Assembly (NCBI GenBank): GCA_045636865.1
Contig: JAZTYJ010000015.1
Location: 1-64,000, forward strand
DNA from: SIG480 sp045636865
GTDB lineage: Bacteria; Bacillota; Clostridia; Oscillospirales; JAAYXM01
Direction of reading: 5' to 3'
DNA length: 64,000 nucleotides
Under the pieces are notes generated by a model that had not been told where the DNA came from, did not search any database, and saw nothing but the letters and a program-made list of their open reading frames with translations. Every line of letters begins with the position of its first letter. Within the stretch, counting starts at the first letter, position 1. Made by a program: the position numbers and the translations under genes. Positions 41,254 through 48,419 of this stretch are shown piece after piece.

Positions 41254-42468
41254 TTACTTACCGTCAACGATAGCCTGAGTCTTTATCGGGAGACCGAAGA
41301 GGTTGATAAAGCCGTTAGCATCTGTCTGGTCGTAATCGCTTTCGCCGAATGTAGCAATTTCTTCGCTGTAAAGTGAGTAATCGCTCCATACACCGGCGTT
41401 GATCATATTGCCCTTGTAGAGCTTTAAGCGAACCTTACCTGTAACCTTCTCCTGAGTCTTGTCAACGAATGCAGAAAGTGCTTCGCGGAGCGGAGTGAAC
41501 CACTGACCGTTATAAACGAGCTCAGCAAATGTGATAGAGAGCTTCTGCTTTTCGTGGAGAGTCATCTTGTCAAGGCAGATGGATTCGAGAACGCTGTGTG
41601 CCTTGTAGAGGATAGTGCCGCCCGGAGTCTCATAAACACCGCGGCACTTCATGCCGACGAGACGGTTTTCTACGATGTCAAGGATACCGATGCCGTTTTC
41701 ACCGCCGAGCTTATTGAGCTTTAAGATGATGTTCTTTGCGCTCATCTTCTCACCGTCGATAGCAACGGGGATACCCTTTTCAAAATCGATCTCAACATAA
41801 GTGGGTTTGTCGGGAGCCGCGATGGGGGAGATTCCCATTTCGAGGAATCCCGGCTTTTCGTACATCGGCTCGTTGCCTGTATCTTCAAGGTCAAGACCTT
41901 CGTGAGAAAGGTGCCAGAGGTTCTTGTCCTTTGAGTAGTTTGTTTCGCGGTTGATCTTAAGCGGAACGTTGTGAGCCTCAGCGTAGTCGATTTCCTCTTC
42001 ACGAGACTTGATGTCCCACTCACGCCACGGAGCGATGATTGGCATATTCGGAGCAAAATGCTTGATAGTAAGCTCGAAACGAACCTGGTCGTGACCCTTA
42101 CCTGTGCAACCGTGAGCGATAGCATCTGCGTTTTCCTTGAGAGCAACTTCAACGAGACCCTTTGCAATGCAAGGGCGAGCGTGGCTTGTTCCGAGGAGGT
42201 ATTCCTCATAAACTGCGCCTGCCTTCATTGTCGGGATGATGTAATCATCAACATACTCGTCTGTCTGGTCGAGAACGTAGAGCTTTGAAGCGCCTGTCTT
42301 GAGAGCCTTTTCTTCGAGACCGTCAAGCTCGTCAGCCTGTCCTACGTTACCTGCAACAGCAACAACCTCACAGTTGTTGTAGTTTTCCTTAAGCCACGGA
42401 ATAATGATTGATGTGTCGAGACCGCCTGAATATGCGAGAACGACTTTTTTGATTTTTGACTTATCCAT
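41254..42468 (-). CDS. argG: Argininosuccinate synthase
   Basis: 404 residues. The ATP-binding loop AYSGGLDTS is near residues 10-18, and the citrulline- and aspartate-binding blocks CTGKGHDQVRFE and TNYSKDKNLWHLS follow. It joins citrulline and aspartate using ATP. The ATG at 42468 has GGAGG upstream; an earlier ATG overlaps that site. It forms the last two steps of arginine synthesis with argH. Confidence 0.97.
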   Translation of the reverse strand: MDKSKIKKVVLAYSGGLDTSIIIPWLKENYNNCEVVAVAGNVGQADELDGLEEKALKTGASKLYVLDQTDEYVDDYIIPTMKAGAVYEEYLLGTSHARPCIAKGLVEVALKENADAIAHGCTGKGHDQVRFELTIKHFAPNMPIIAPWREWDIKSREEEIDYAEAHNVPLKINRETNYSKDKNLWHLSHEGLDLEDTGNEPMYEKPGFLEMGISPIAAPDKPTYVEIDFEKGIPVAIDGEKMSAKNIILKLNKLGGENGIGILDIVENRLVGMKCRGVYETPGGTILYKAHSVLESICLDKMTLHEKQKLSITFAELVYNGQWFTPLREALSAFVDKTQEKVTGKVRLKLYKGNMINAGVWSDYSLYSEEIATFGESDYDQTDANGFINLFGLPIKTQAIVDGK

Positions 42469-42484
42469 TTTTATTTCCTCCATA

Positions 42485-42592
42485 AATATTTATTCAAACA
42501 ATATGAATATTATACAATACAAAATAAGTAAAGTCAATAGCTTAAATGAATTTTATTCAAAAAATAATGAATAATTATTAATTTGCATTAAG
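42485..42592. promoter_or_regulatory. Candidate ArgR-box region upstream of argG
   Basis: AT-rich segment with several TGAAT/ATTCA-like half-sites: TGAAT-TTT-ATTCA near 42546-42560, ATGAATAATTATTAAT near 42568-42583, and TGAATATTATACA and ATTCAAACAATATGAAT near the promoter. These resemble the ARG box (TGAAT-4 W-ATTCA), with spacing off by one in some. Regulation by an arginine repressor is inferred. Confidence 0.4.
42509..42537 (-). promoter_or_regulatory. Promoter of argGH
   Basis: Minus strand TTGACT (complement of 42532-42537) and TATAAT (complement of 42509-42514), spacer 17, about 40 bases before the argG start. Confidence 0.78.
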
Positions 42593-42597
42593 AAGAG

Positions 42598-42632
42598 AAC
42601 GACCGAAGAGCCTTGTGCTCTCCGGTCGGGAT
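42598..42632 (-). terminator. Terminator of the KDPG aldolase fusion gene
   Basis: Minus strand CGACCGGAGAGC pairs with GCTCTTCGGTCG around ACAAG, then a pyrimidine tract TTCTCTTCTT. It is just after the stop codon. Confidence 0.75.
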
Positions 42633-42644
42633 TTAAGGCGCAGA

Positions 42645-43595
42645 TTATTTTGCCTGGAGAAGGTGAACAGCGAATCCGCCAAACTCCTGCTTAAGATATG
42701 CAGCAACGCCCGGCTTAACCGACTCAGGATCGATTGCAAAGCCGATTCTCTCAAGGTATGCCATAGCGCGGTCAAGGCTGAATGTCTTGATTGCGATGTG
42801 GCCGAGCTTACCGCGGCCGATAGCCTTGTTGACTTCAACACCTTCGCCTGCAAAAACAGAGCTGTTGCCGTTCTTTATTGCAAAGCCGAAAGCCTTTGAG
42901 AAGAGCTCAGCGATTGCAAGAGCTTCAGCCTCGCTTTCAGAGTTGATGCCGATGTGAGCAAGAGAGAAGCCGAGAACCTTCTGAACAGCCTCACGTGTAA
43001 GACGTGTGATTTCAGCAAAGTTGCCTTCCTTGATGAGAGCATCCTTAACCATCCAGCTGCCGCCGCAAGCATGGATCTTGTTGAATGCGAGGTAGTCATT
43101 GATGTTCTTTTCGCTGATGCCGCCTGTCGGCATAAACTTAACGCCGCCGTACGGTGCGCTCATAGCCTTGATAGCATTGAGACCGCCGCAAGCTTCAGCC
43201 GGGAAGAACTTTACAACTTCAAGACCGAGCTCGATAGCAGCTTCGATGTCAGACGGGTTGCTGCATCCCGGAGTAATCGGGATGTTCTTTGAAACACAGT
43301 AGCTTACGACCTTCGGGTTAAGACCCGGAGAAACGATGAACTTTGCGCCTGCATTGACAGCCTTGTCAACCTGCTCGGTTGTAAGAACAGTACCTGCACC
43401 GATGAGCATTTCCGGATAAGCGTTAGCCATAGCGCGGATAGCTTCTTCAGCAGCTGCTGTTCGGAAAGTGATTTCTGCAAGGGGGAGACCGCCGTCGATA
43501 AGAGCCTTACCGAGGGGAAGCGCATCTTCAACATTGTCAATCTTGACAACCGGAACAACGCCGTATGCGCCGATTTGCTTTAAAACTTCGTTCAT
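42645..43595 (-). CDS. eda: KDPG/KHG aldolase fused to a VOC-like domain
   Basis: 316 residues. Residues 1-210 are a class I aldolase of the KDPG family: E41 in LAEITFRT, the Schiff-base K129 in VVKFFPAE, and FMPTGGIS. It splits 2-keto-3-deoxy-6-phosphogluconate or 4-hydroxy-2-oxoglutarate. Residues 212-316 are a VOC-type module (LAHIGINSESEAEAL, LGHIAIKTFSLDRAMAYLERIGF, ending FAVHLLQAK). VOC folds usually bind metal; here one expected acidic ligand reads as His, so its role is unclear. The ATG at 43595 follows AGGAGGT. It stands alone with its own promoter and terminator. Confidence 0.92.
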   Translation of the reverse strand: MNEVLKQIGAYGVVPVVKIDNVEDALPLGKALIDGGLPLAEITFRTAAAEEAIRAMANAYPEMLIGAGTVLTTEQVDKAVNAGAKFIVSPGLNPKVVSYCVSKNIPITPGCSNPSDIEAAIELGLEVVKFFPAEACGGLNAIKAMSAPYGGVKFMPTGGISEKNINDYLAFNKIHACGGSWMVKDALIKEGNFAEITRLTREAVQKVLGFSLAHIGINSESEAEALAIAELFSKAFGFAIKNGNSSVFAGEGVEVNKAIGRGKLGHIAIKTFSLDRAMAYLERIGFAIDPESVKPGVAAYLKQEFGGFAVHLLQAK

Positions 43596-43656
43596 TTGGA
43601 TGACCTCCTGTAATAGATAGTTGCCGGAATTTCGGCAACAAAATTTACCAACATAG

Positions 43657-43685
43657 AGAATATCATAATTCGCCACATTTTTCAA
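43657..43685 (-). promoter_or_regulatory. Promoter of the KDPG aldolase fusion gene
   Basis: Minus strand TTGAAA (complement of 43680-43685) and TATTCT (complement of 43657-43662), spacer 17. In the leader a perfect palindrome TTGCCG-6-CGGCAA (43621-43638) could be a repressor site or a short hairpin. Confidence 0.6.
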
Positions 43686-43755
43686 GGGGTAGAAGGAAGA
43701 TAATTTGATAAAAGCCAATAAACTATATTATTTACAAAAAATACACACTATAAAG

Positions 43756-43784
43756 TTGAATATAAAAGAAAAATGTGTTAAAAT
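43756..43784 (+). promoter_or_regulatory. Promoter of the LCP gene
   Basis: TTGAAT at 43756-43761 and TAAAAT at 43779-43784, spacer 17. Confidence 0.62.
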
Positions 43785-43836
43785 AGCGGAAGCGGAAAAA
43801 TACAATAGAAAAATCAAAAAGGAAATGTGATATAAA

Positions 43837-44826
43837 ATGTCTGATAAAGAAAATAAAACTTCAGGTCGCAAAAGAAAAAAGATTCTTTTCTGGGCGACGG
43901 TCATTCTTCTTCTGGTAACGGGTTTGATGTGCATTGGCACGGCGGTTGTTTTGTCAAACATAAATCGTGGCGATACGGAGCTTAATGAAGAAAACCTCTC
44001 AATAAACGAAGAACTCTCAAACAGAGTCACAAACATAGCGGTGTTCGGTGTTGACAGCAGAACCGATGAGGTTTCGGGACGCTCTGATGCTATGATGATT
44101 GTGTCGATTGATGCAAAGCACGGAAAAATAAAAGCGGTTTCTCTTATGCGCGACAGTCTAGTCACCATCCCGGGATACAGTAAGAAGATGAAGATAAATA
44201 CCGCGTTTGCGCTCGGTGGTGAAGAGCTTGCTATCAAAACGATAAACTACAACTTTGATATGAACATAACAGACTATGTTTCGTTGAATTTCAACCAGCT
44301 TGCGGGTATAGTAGATGCTCTTGGCGGAGTTGAGGTTGAGATAACGGAGGCTGAGAGAAAAAACGCAAATAAATTTATAAAAGAAATGGCAAGCGAAGTA
44401 GGCGAAGAAGCTGACCTCATCAAAGAGTCGGGAACAGTTATCCTTTACGGCTATCAGGCAGTTGCATATGCGCGCATAAGATACGTCGGAAACGCAGATT
44501 TTCAGAGAACACAGCGTCAGCGTGAGGTTATGAGAAAGCTTATGGATAAAGTGCTTGATTCAAACCCTTTGTATTATCCGAATATTATAAGAAAGCTTCT
44601 TCCGATGGTAGAAACCTCGCTTTCAAATGAGGAGATATTGAAGCTTGCGGGAACCGTTATATTCTCGGGACGTCCGGAGTTTGAAGAGGGAAGGTTCCCG
44701 ATTGACGGAACTTACAATACAAATACAAACTATGCGATGGTATATGACCTTGATGCGGCAGCGGAAAAACTTCATTCGTTCATATATGACGATGAGCCGT
44801 TTTATGAGGTTGAAACAGAAGAATAA
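43837..44826 (+). CDS. LytR-CpsA-Psr (LCP) family cell-wall protein
   Basis: 329 residues. A basic cytoplasmic tail, one membrane helix (about 18-40), then an LCP domain: FGVDSRTDEVSGRSDAMMIV near 65-85, VSLMRDSLVTIPG, KINTAFALGG, and YARIRYVGNADFQRTQRQREV. The conserved Arg and Asp residues for pyrophosphate-lipid binding are present. LCP enzymes transfer teichoic-acid-like polymers to peptidoglycan. SLH proteins in this window need such polymers. It is followed by a terminator. Confidence 0.92.
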   Translation: MSDKENKTSGRKRKKILFWATVILLLVTGLMCIGTAVVLSNINRGDTELNEENLSINEELSNRVTNIAVFGVDSRTDEVSGRSDAMMIVSIDAKHGKIKAVSLMRDSLVTIPGYSKKMKINTAFALGGEELAIKTINYNFDMNITDYVSLNFNQLAGIVDALGGVEVEITEAERKNANKFIKEMASEVGEEADLIKESGTVILYGYQAVAYARIRYVGNADFQRTQRQREVMRKLMDKVLDSNPLYYPNIIRKLLPMVETSLSNEEILKLAGTVIFSGRPEFEEGRFPIDGTYNTNTNYAMVYDLDAAAEKLHSFIYDDEPFYEVETEE

Positions 44827-44866
44827 AAAAAGAAGGATGATTTTTTATCATCCTTCTTTTTTTATT
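44826..44866. terminator. Bidirectional terminator overlapping the S1-protein stop
   Basis: AGAAGGATGAT and ATCATCCTTCT pair around TTTTT with seven T after. Its right arm encodes the last residues and stop codon of the convergent S1-domain gene. Confidence 0.88.
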
Positions 44867-45792
44867 CCGAAAACAGCCTTGTTTTTGATTCGTTCTGAGG
44901 AGTTGGGTGAATAACACCAGGAATCTATGTGTCCGTCGCGAATAAAATAATCAGAATGCTTTATTCGCCTTTCAAAGCTACGCCCGAGATTGTCGATTAT
45001 CACAAGCTTTATTTTCATTTTTTCCGGAACGATGCTCTTGATAAAAACAGAAACGGAATCTCCGACGGAAACATTCTCAAACGGTTCCGAAAGTCCGGAG
45101 AGATTCGGAGCGAGTTCAACAAATATTCCGTAATTTTCAATGCCACGCACTATTCCGCGAACGGTTTCACCCGGAGCAAACTTTCTTGCATTCTCTTCCC
45201 ATGTGCCGAAAAGCTCGCGCGAGGAGAGAAGGACACGTTCTTTTTCATAATCAAAGCCGGAGATCACAACAAAAATTTTGTCTCCTACCGAAAAACGGTC
45301 TTTTGGATGAGAAATTCTAGATACGGAAATTGCCTCGATTCCGAGAAGTGAGATGTTTCCGCAGCCGATGTCCGCAAACACGCCGAACGGCTCAATGTGA
45401 GTAACGGTTGCCGGAATTACGTCACCGGGCATATACGAGGTAAACAGCTTTGTGAGTGCGCGCTCCTGTGCTTTTTTTCGGGAGAGCAGAATTTTTCCGT
45501 CTGCCATATCGGTTATAATACAGCACACAGGTTTTCCTACTCTTGAAATAATCGCAATTTCACGGGTTTTTCCGATGTCAATTCCGAGTGCGGTTTCTGC
45601 GTGCGGAATTATTCCGGAAAACCTTCCGAAGCTTACGGTCAGGTTGTGCTCCGCATCGCACATCGTTGCGATGCCTTCAATTATCCGAGAGTCTGAAAAA
45701 GCGGCGCAAAGTGCCTCTTCCGAATTGGTTGCCGCATTGTTCTTTTCCGTATGTATGAGTGCCCCTTCGGGCAAAAAGTCAAAGGTTTTCAT
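44848..45792 (-). CDS. S1 RNA-binding repeat protein
   Basis: 314 residues. Three S1-like modules are visible: an N-terminal one (IEGIATMCDAEHNLTVSF to about 120), a central one with GDVIPATVTHIEPFGVFADIG near residue 125, and a third with GETVRGIVRGIENYGIFVELA near 205. Such proteins resemble ribosomal protein S1 or YabR and bind RNA, often on ribosomes. The C-terminal 40 residues are not S1-like. No partner genes suggest a role. Confidence 0.82.
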   Translation of the reverse strand: MKTFDFLPEGALIHTEKNNAATNSEEALCAAFSDSRIIEGIATMCDAEHNLTVSFGRFSGIIPHAETALGIDIGKTREIAIISRVGKPVCCIITDMADGKILLSRKKAQERALTKLFTSYMPGDVIPATVTHIEPFGVFADIGCGNISLLGIEAISVSRISHPKDRFSVGDKIFVVISGFDYEKERVLLSSRELFGTWEENARKFAPGETVRGIVRGIENYGIFVELAPNLSGLSEPFENVSVGDSVSVFIKSIVPEKMKIKLVIIDNLGRSFERRIKHSDYFIRDGHIDSWCYSPNSSERIKNKAVFGIKKEG

Positions 45793-45863
45793 ATCCCATA
45801 CTCCTTTTTATTCGGGTCTCCTTTAAATATATGCAAAAAGAGTCAGAGATATTTAAGAAAGTA

Positions 45864-45891
45864 AAAAAGTCGCCATGCGGCGACTTTTTAA
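45864..45891 (-). terminator. Terminator of the TIM-barrel isomerase gene
   Basis: AAAAAGTCGCC and GGCGACTTTTT pair around a four-base loop. The T-run on the minus strand lies just after the isomerase stop. Confidence 0.88.
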
Positions 45892-45892
45892 A

Positions 45893-46669
45893 TTACATAT
45901 TATTAGTTTTTTCGCAAAGCTCAATGAGTGTCTTTGCATCAGCAAGAAGGCTCTCGTCCTTGCCCTCGCGGACAAACTCAAGGAGTGCATAGCGGACAGA
46001 AGTGTCATTTGCAAGAAAGTTAAAATGCGAAAGCCATGCATCATAACCTTCAGAAAGAAGCATCTGCTCGCGTTCACCCTCAAAAATATTGAAATGGTAA
46101 ACGTGAAGGTTTGTGAGTTTTCCTGATGAATGGACACGTGCAAGTTCTGCCGGATGCTGATCTCTTGTAAAATGAAGAAGCGGTTGCCAGTAGGTTTTAA
46201 AATTGTCTGCATCGACCTCTTCGAGAAGTTTAAGGAGAGAATCTGAAAAGTCAGTAAGAGTGTGTGCGTGGCATTCTGTTGAGATAGAAACACCAAATTC
46301 CTTTGCAAGACGTGCTGCTTCTTTTGCCTCTCTTACGAGTGCTGCGCGTGCGTCGGGAAGATAATATGCGCTCGGCGCACTGCCCGCCCAGATGCGCATC
46401 TCCTTTGCACCGAGAGCCTCTGCAGTCTGAAGAAAGGGAACAACATCCTGCTTGCTTCCGAGAGCGTAATATGAGCCGTAGGAAGATACCTCAAGACCTG
46501 CATCTTCTGTTTTCTTACGGATTTCCTTTGCAAGAGCGACATCGCCCTCGTGTGCATGGGCATCGCTTGCCCATTCAATAGCCGTAAGGCCTGATTTTTT
46601 TGTTAAATCAATAATTTCATCGGGCGTTTTCTGCCTGAAAGAAACTGAACAAAGTCCCGGTTTAATCAT
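45893..46669 (-). CDS. Sugar phosphate isomerase/epimerase (AP endonuclease 2 fold)
   Basis: 258 residues. The TIM-barrel of this family is seen in KSGLTAIEWASDAHAHEGD, GAKEMRIWAGSAPS, VSISTECHAHTLTDF, and later LTNLHVYHF. Metal-binding His and Glu residues are in these strands. Family members isomerise sugars or related small molecules. It is 21 bases downstream of a sorbitol-dehydrogenase-like SDR gene and reads in the same direction, so both may serve the same sugar or polyol. Confidence 0.87.
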   Translation of the reverse strand: MIKPGLCSVSFRQKTPDEIIDLTKKSGLTAIEWASDAHAHEGDVALAKEIRKKTEDAGLEVSSYGSYYALGSKQDVVPFLQTAEALGAKEMRIWAGSAPSAYYLPDARAALVREAKEAARLAKEFGVSISTECHAHTLTDFSDSLLKLLEEVDADNFKTYWQPLLHFTRDQHPAELARVHSSGKLTNLHVYHFNIFEGEREQMLLSEGYDAWLSHFNFLANDTSVRYALLEFVREGKDESLLADAKTLIELCEKTNNM

Positions 46670-46690
46670 TTTTGATACCTCATTTATGTA

Positions 46691-47455
46691 TTAAAGTGTT
46701 GAACCGAAGTCCGTAACAATTGTCTGACCTGTTATTGCGCGTGATTCGTCCGATGCGAAGAAGAGAAGCATATTTGCGACGTCATCGGGAAGACACGGCT
46801 GAACCTTCAAGTCGTTGTGCTTCATCATCTGTCCGAAGATGTTCATATCGAGGTTTGCAGGGTTCATATCTGCAACCATCGGCGTTACGATCGTTCCGGG
46901 GCAGAGTGCATTACAGCGGACATTCGTGCCGACAAAACGGAGAGCCGTATGGCGTGTAAGACCGATGATAGCCGCCTTTGATGCAACGTATGCGGCACCG
47001 CCACAGCCCATAACGCCTGCAACTGATGCGACGTTTACGATTGAGCCGTATCCTGTCTTTGCCATCTCTGCAGATACCTCGCGGAGCATACACATCGTGC
47101 CTTTTGTGTTGATGTCGATAACGCGGTGCATATCGTCGTCCGTAAAGCTGTCAATAGCCTTGAGACCTACGTCAAGAACACCTGCGTTGTTGATGAGAAT
47201 GTCGATTTTACCGTACTTTTCCAAAGTAGTTTCAACAATTCTCTTTGCGTCCTCTACTTTTGAAATGTCGCTTGCAATTGGGAGAACCTCACCGCCGTTT
47301 GCGCGGATGGATGCGGCGACCTCCTTAAGCTGTGCCTCGCGGCGAGCAGTGATGACGACCTTTGCGCCTTCAGCTGCAAACTTTGCGGCGGTAGCGGCAC
47401 CGACGCCGGAGTTTCCGCCTGTGATAATGGCAACTTTGCCTTCTAAACGATTCAT
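46691..47455 (-). CDS. SDR-family oxidoreductase
   Basis: 254 residues, classical SDR. TGGNSGVG at residues 12-19 binds NAD(P), NNAG is near 90, the catalytic Ser is in VASVAG and Tyr-Lys in AAYVASKAAI. It ends VTDFGSTL, the usual C-terminal form GG(S/T). Resembles FabG-like sugar/polyol dehydrogenases. The ATG at 47455 has GAGGT upstream; the longer 274-residue version runs through the promoter and was rejected. Confidence 0.9.
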   Translation of the reverse strand: MNRLEGKVAIITGGNSGVGAATAAKFAAEGAKVVITARREAQLKEVAASIRANGGEVLPIASDISKVEDAKRIVETTLEKYGKIDILINNAGVLDVGLKAIDSFTDDDMHRVIDINTKGTMCMLREVSAEMAKTGYGSIVNVASVAGVMGCGGAAYVASKAAIIGLTRHTALRFVGTNVRCNALCPGTIVTPMVADMNPANLDMNIFGQMMKHNDLKVQPCLPDDVANMLLFFASDESRAITGQTIVTDFGSTL

Positions 47456-47486
47456 AATAAAACCTCTTTGTAAAGTATTTGTTGAA

Positions 47487-47515
47487 ATTGTAACACTCAC
47501 AATGTAGAATGTCAA
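47487..47515 (-). promoter_or_regulatory. Promoter of the SDR/isomerase pair
   Basis: Minus strand TTGACA (complement of 47510-47515) and TACAAT (complement of 47487-47492), spacer 17. Confidence 0.75.
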
Positions 47516-47552
47516 TTAAAACACAAAATGTGCGTGACTGTTTTGCGGTGTA

Positions 47553-48335
47553 TTATAAAAATACAATTCCGTCGTAATTGGAAATACCGTAATCGTCATC
47601 GACATAAATGACGTGGTCCCTCCAGCGCGGTTTTTCGTCCGTCAACCGCCTCAGAAGATTGAGTAAATTATCCGGATCTACTCTTTTGAGCCCTAATTCG
47701 GCAGGGAGGGAGTCTGCTTTGTGCAGGTTGTTGATTTTATAGAAAACACCCTTATAGGGCTCTATTAATGCGGAGAATTCAAGCAATTCTTCGTAAGAAA
47801 CATCGTTATAACAAACATGAGTGATAATAACTTTTACGCCCGGAGTTTCGGAGCCGTATTCAATAGTCTTAAAGACGTTGTTCCAGCAAAAATCCTGTTT
47901 CTTGATATTGGAAGTCTTTAATGCCTCTTCGGGGTTAAGACCTTTGAAGGAGACTGCCAAAACGTCTATCAACCCTTTATCCAGCAGGCTTTTTACAATT
48001 TCAGGATTTGAACCGTTAGTGTCGAAAAAAACGGTTCCGCCAAGCTCCTTTACTACCTGCAAATCCCATTCAATGCGGGGATTCAAAGTCGGTTCACCAC
48101 CGGAGAATTTGAAGTTCTTTCCGGACTGCATAAGCGTTAAAATTGCGGCAAGATATTCGTCTTTGCTCAAGGAATGATATTGTGAGCCTGCATTGAAGTT
48201 TTTGGATGACTGCAGACAAAATGCACATCGGAAGTTGCACTTGCTCCACATTATCATATGGCTTCTGTTTTCCATATTTATTCCATCGTCTTTAGTGAGC
48301 TTTGGTGCCAAAACGTTTTTGACAATCTGATACAT
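47553..48335 (-). CDS. Radical SAM enzyme of unknown substrate
   Basis: 260 residues. The [4Fe-4S]-binding CxxxCxxC is C33, C37, C40 (CNFRCAFC), the SAM-binding GGEP-type segment is at 79-82 (FSGGEPTLN), and the fold runs to about residue 220. There is no SPASM-type second cysteine cluster. The substrate is unknown. Ribosome binding site is AAAGGATTG. It lies 84 bases downstream of the larger radical-SAM gene on the same strand, so the two may act in sequence. Confidence 0.82.
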   Translation of the reverse strand: MYQIVKNVLAPKLTKDDGINMENRSHMIMWSKCNFRCAFCLQSSKNFNAGSQYHSLSKDEYLAAILTLMQSGKNFKFSGGEPTLNPRIEWDLQVVKELGGTVFFDTNGSNPEIVKSLLDKGLIDVLAVSFKGLNPEEALKTSNIKKQDFCWNNVFKTIEYGSETPGVKVIITHVCYNDVSYEELLEFSALIEPYKGVFYKINNLHKADSLPAELGLKRVDPDNLLNLLRRLTDEKPRWRDHVIYVDDDYGISNYDGIVFL

Positions 48336-48419
48336 TGAGAATCAATCCTTTTTGGTTGTATTTTATGCCATCATATCTCGATTTTGATCTGTAAAGAATG
48401 CTATTTTATATCAGAACAA

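Noticed and set aside
46815..47507. 230-residue reading frame on the plus strand
   Set aside because: Mirror of the SDR gene; composition is typical of an antisense shadow and it lacks a start site.
48336..48419. RiPP precursor peptide gene for the radical-SAM pair
   Set aside because: No short reading frame with a good ribosome binding site and a Cys/Ser/Thr-rich core was found here or at 50166-50350.
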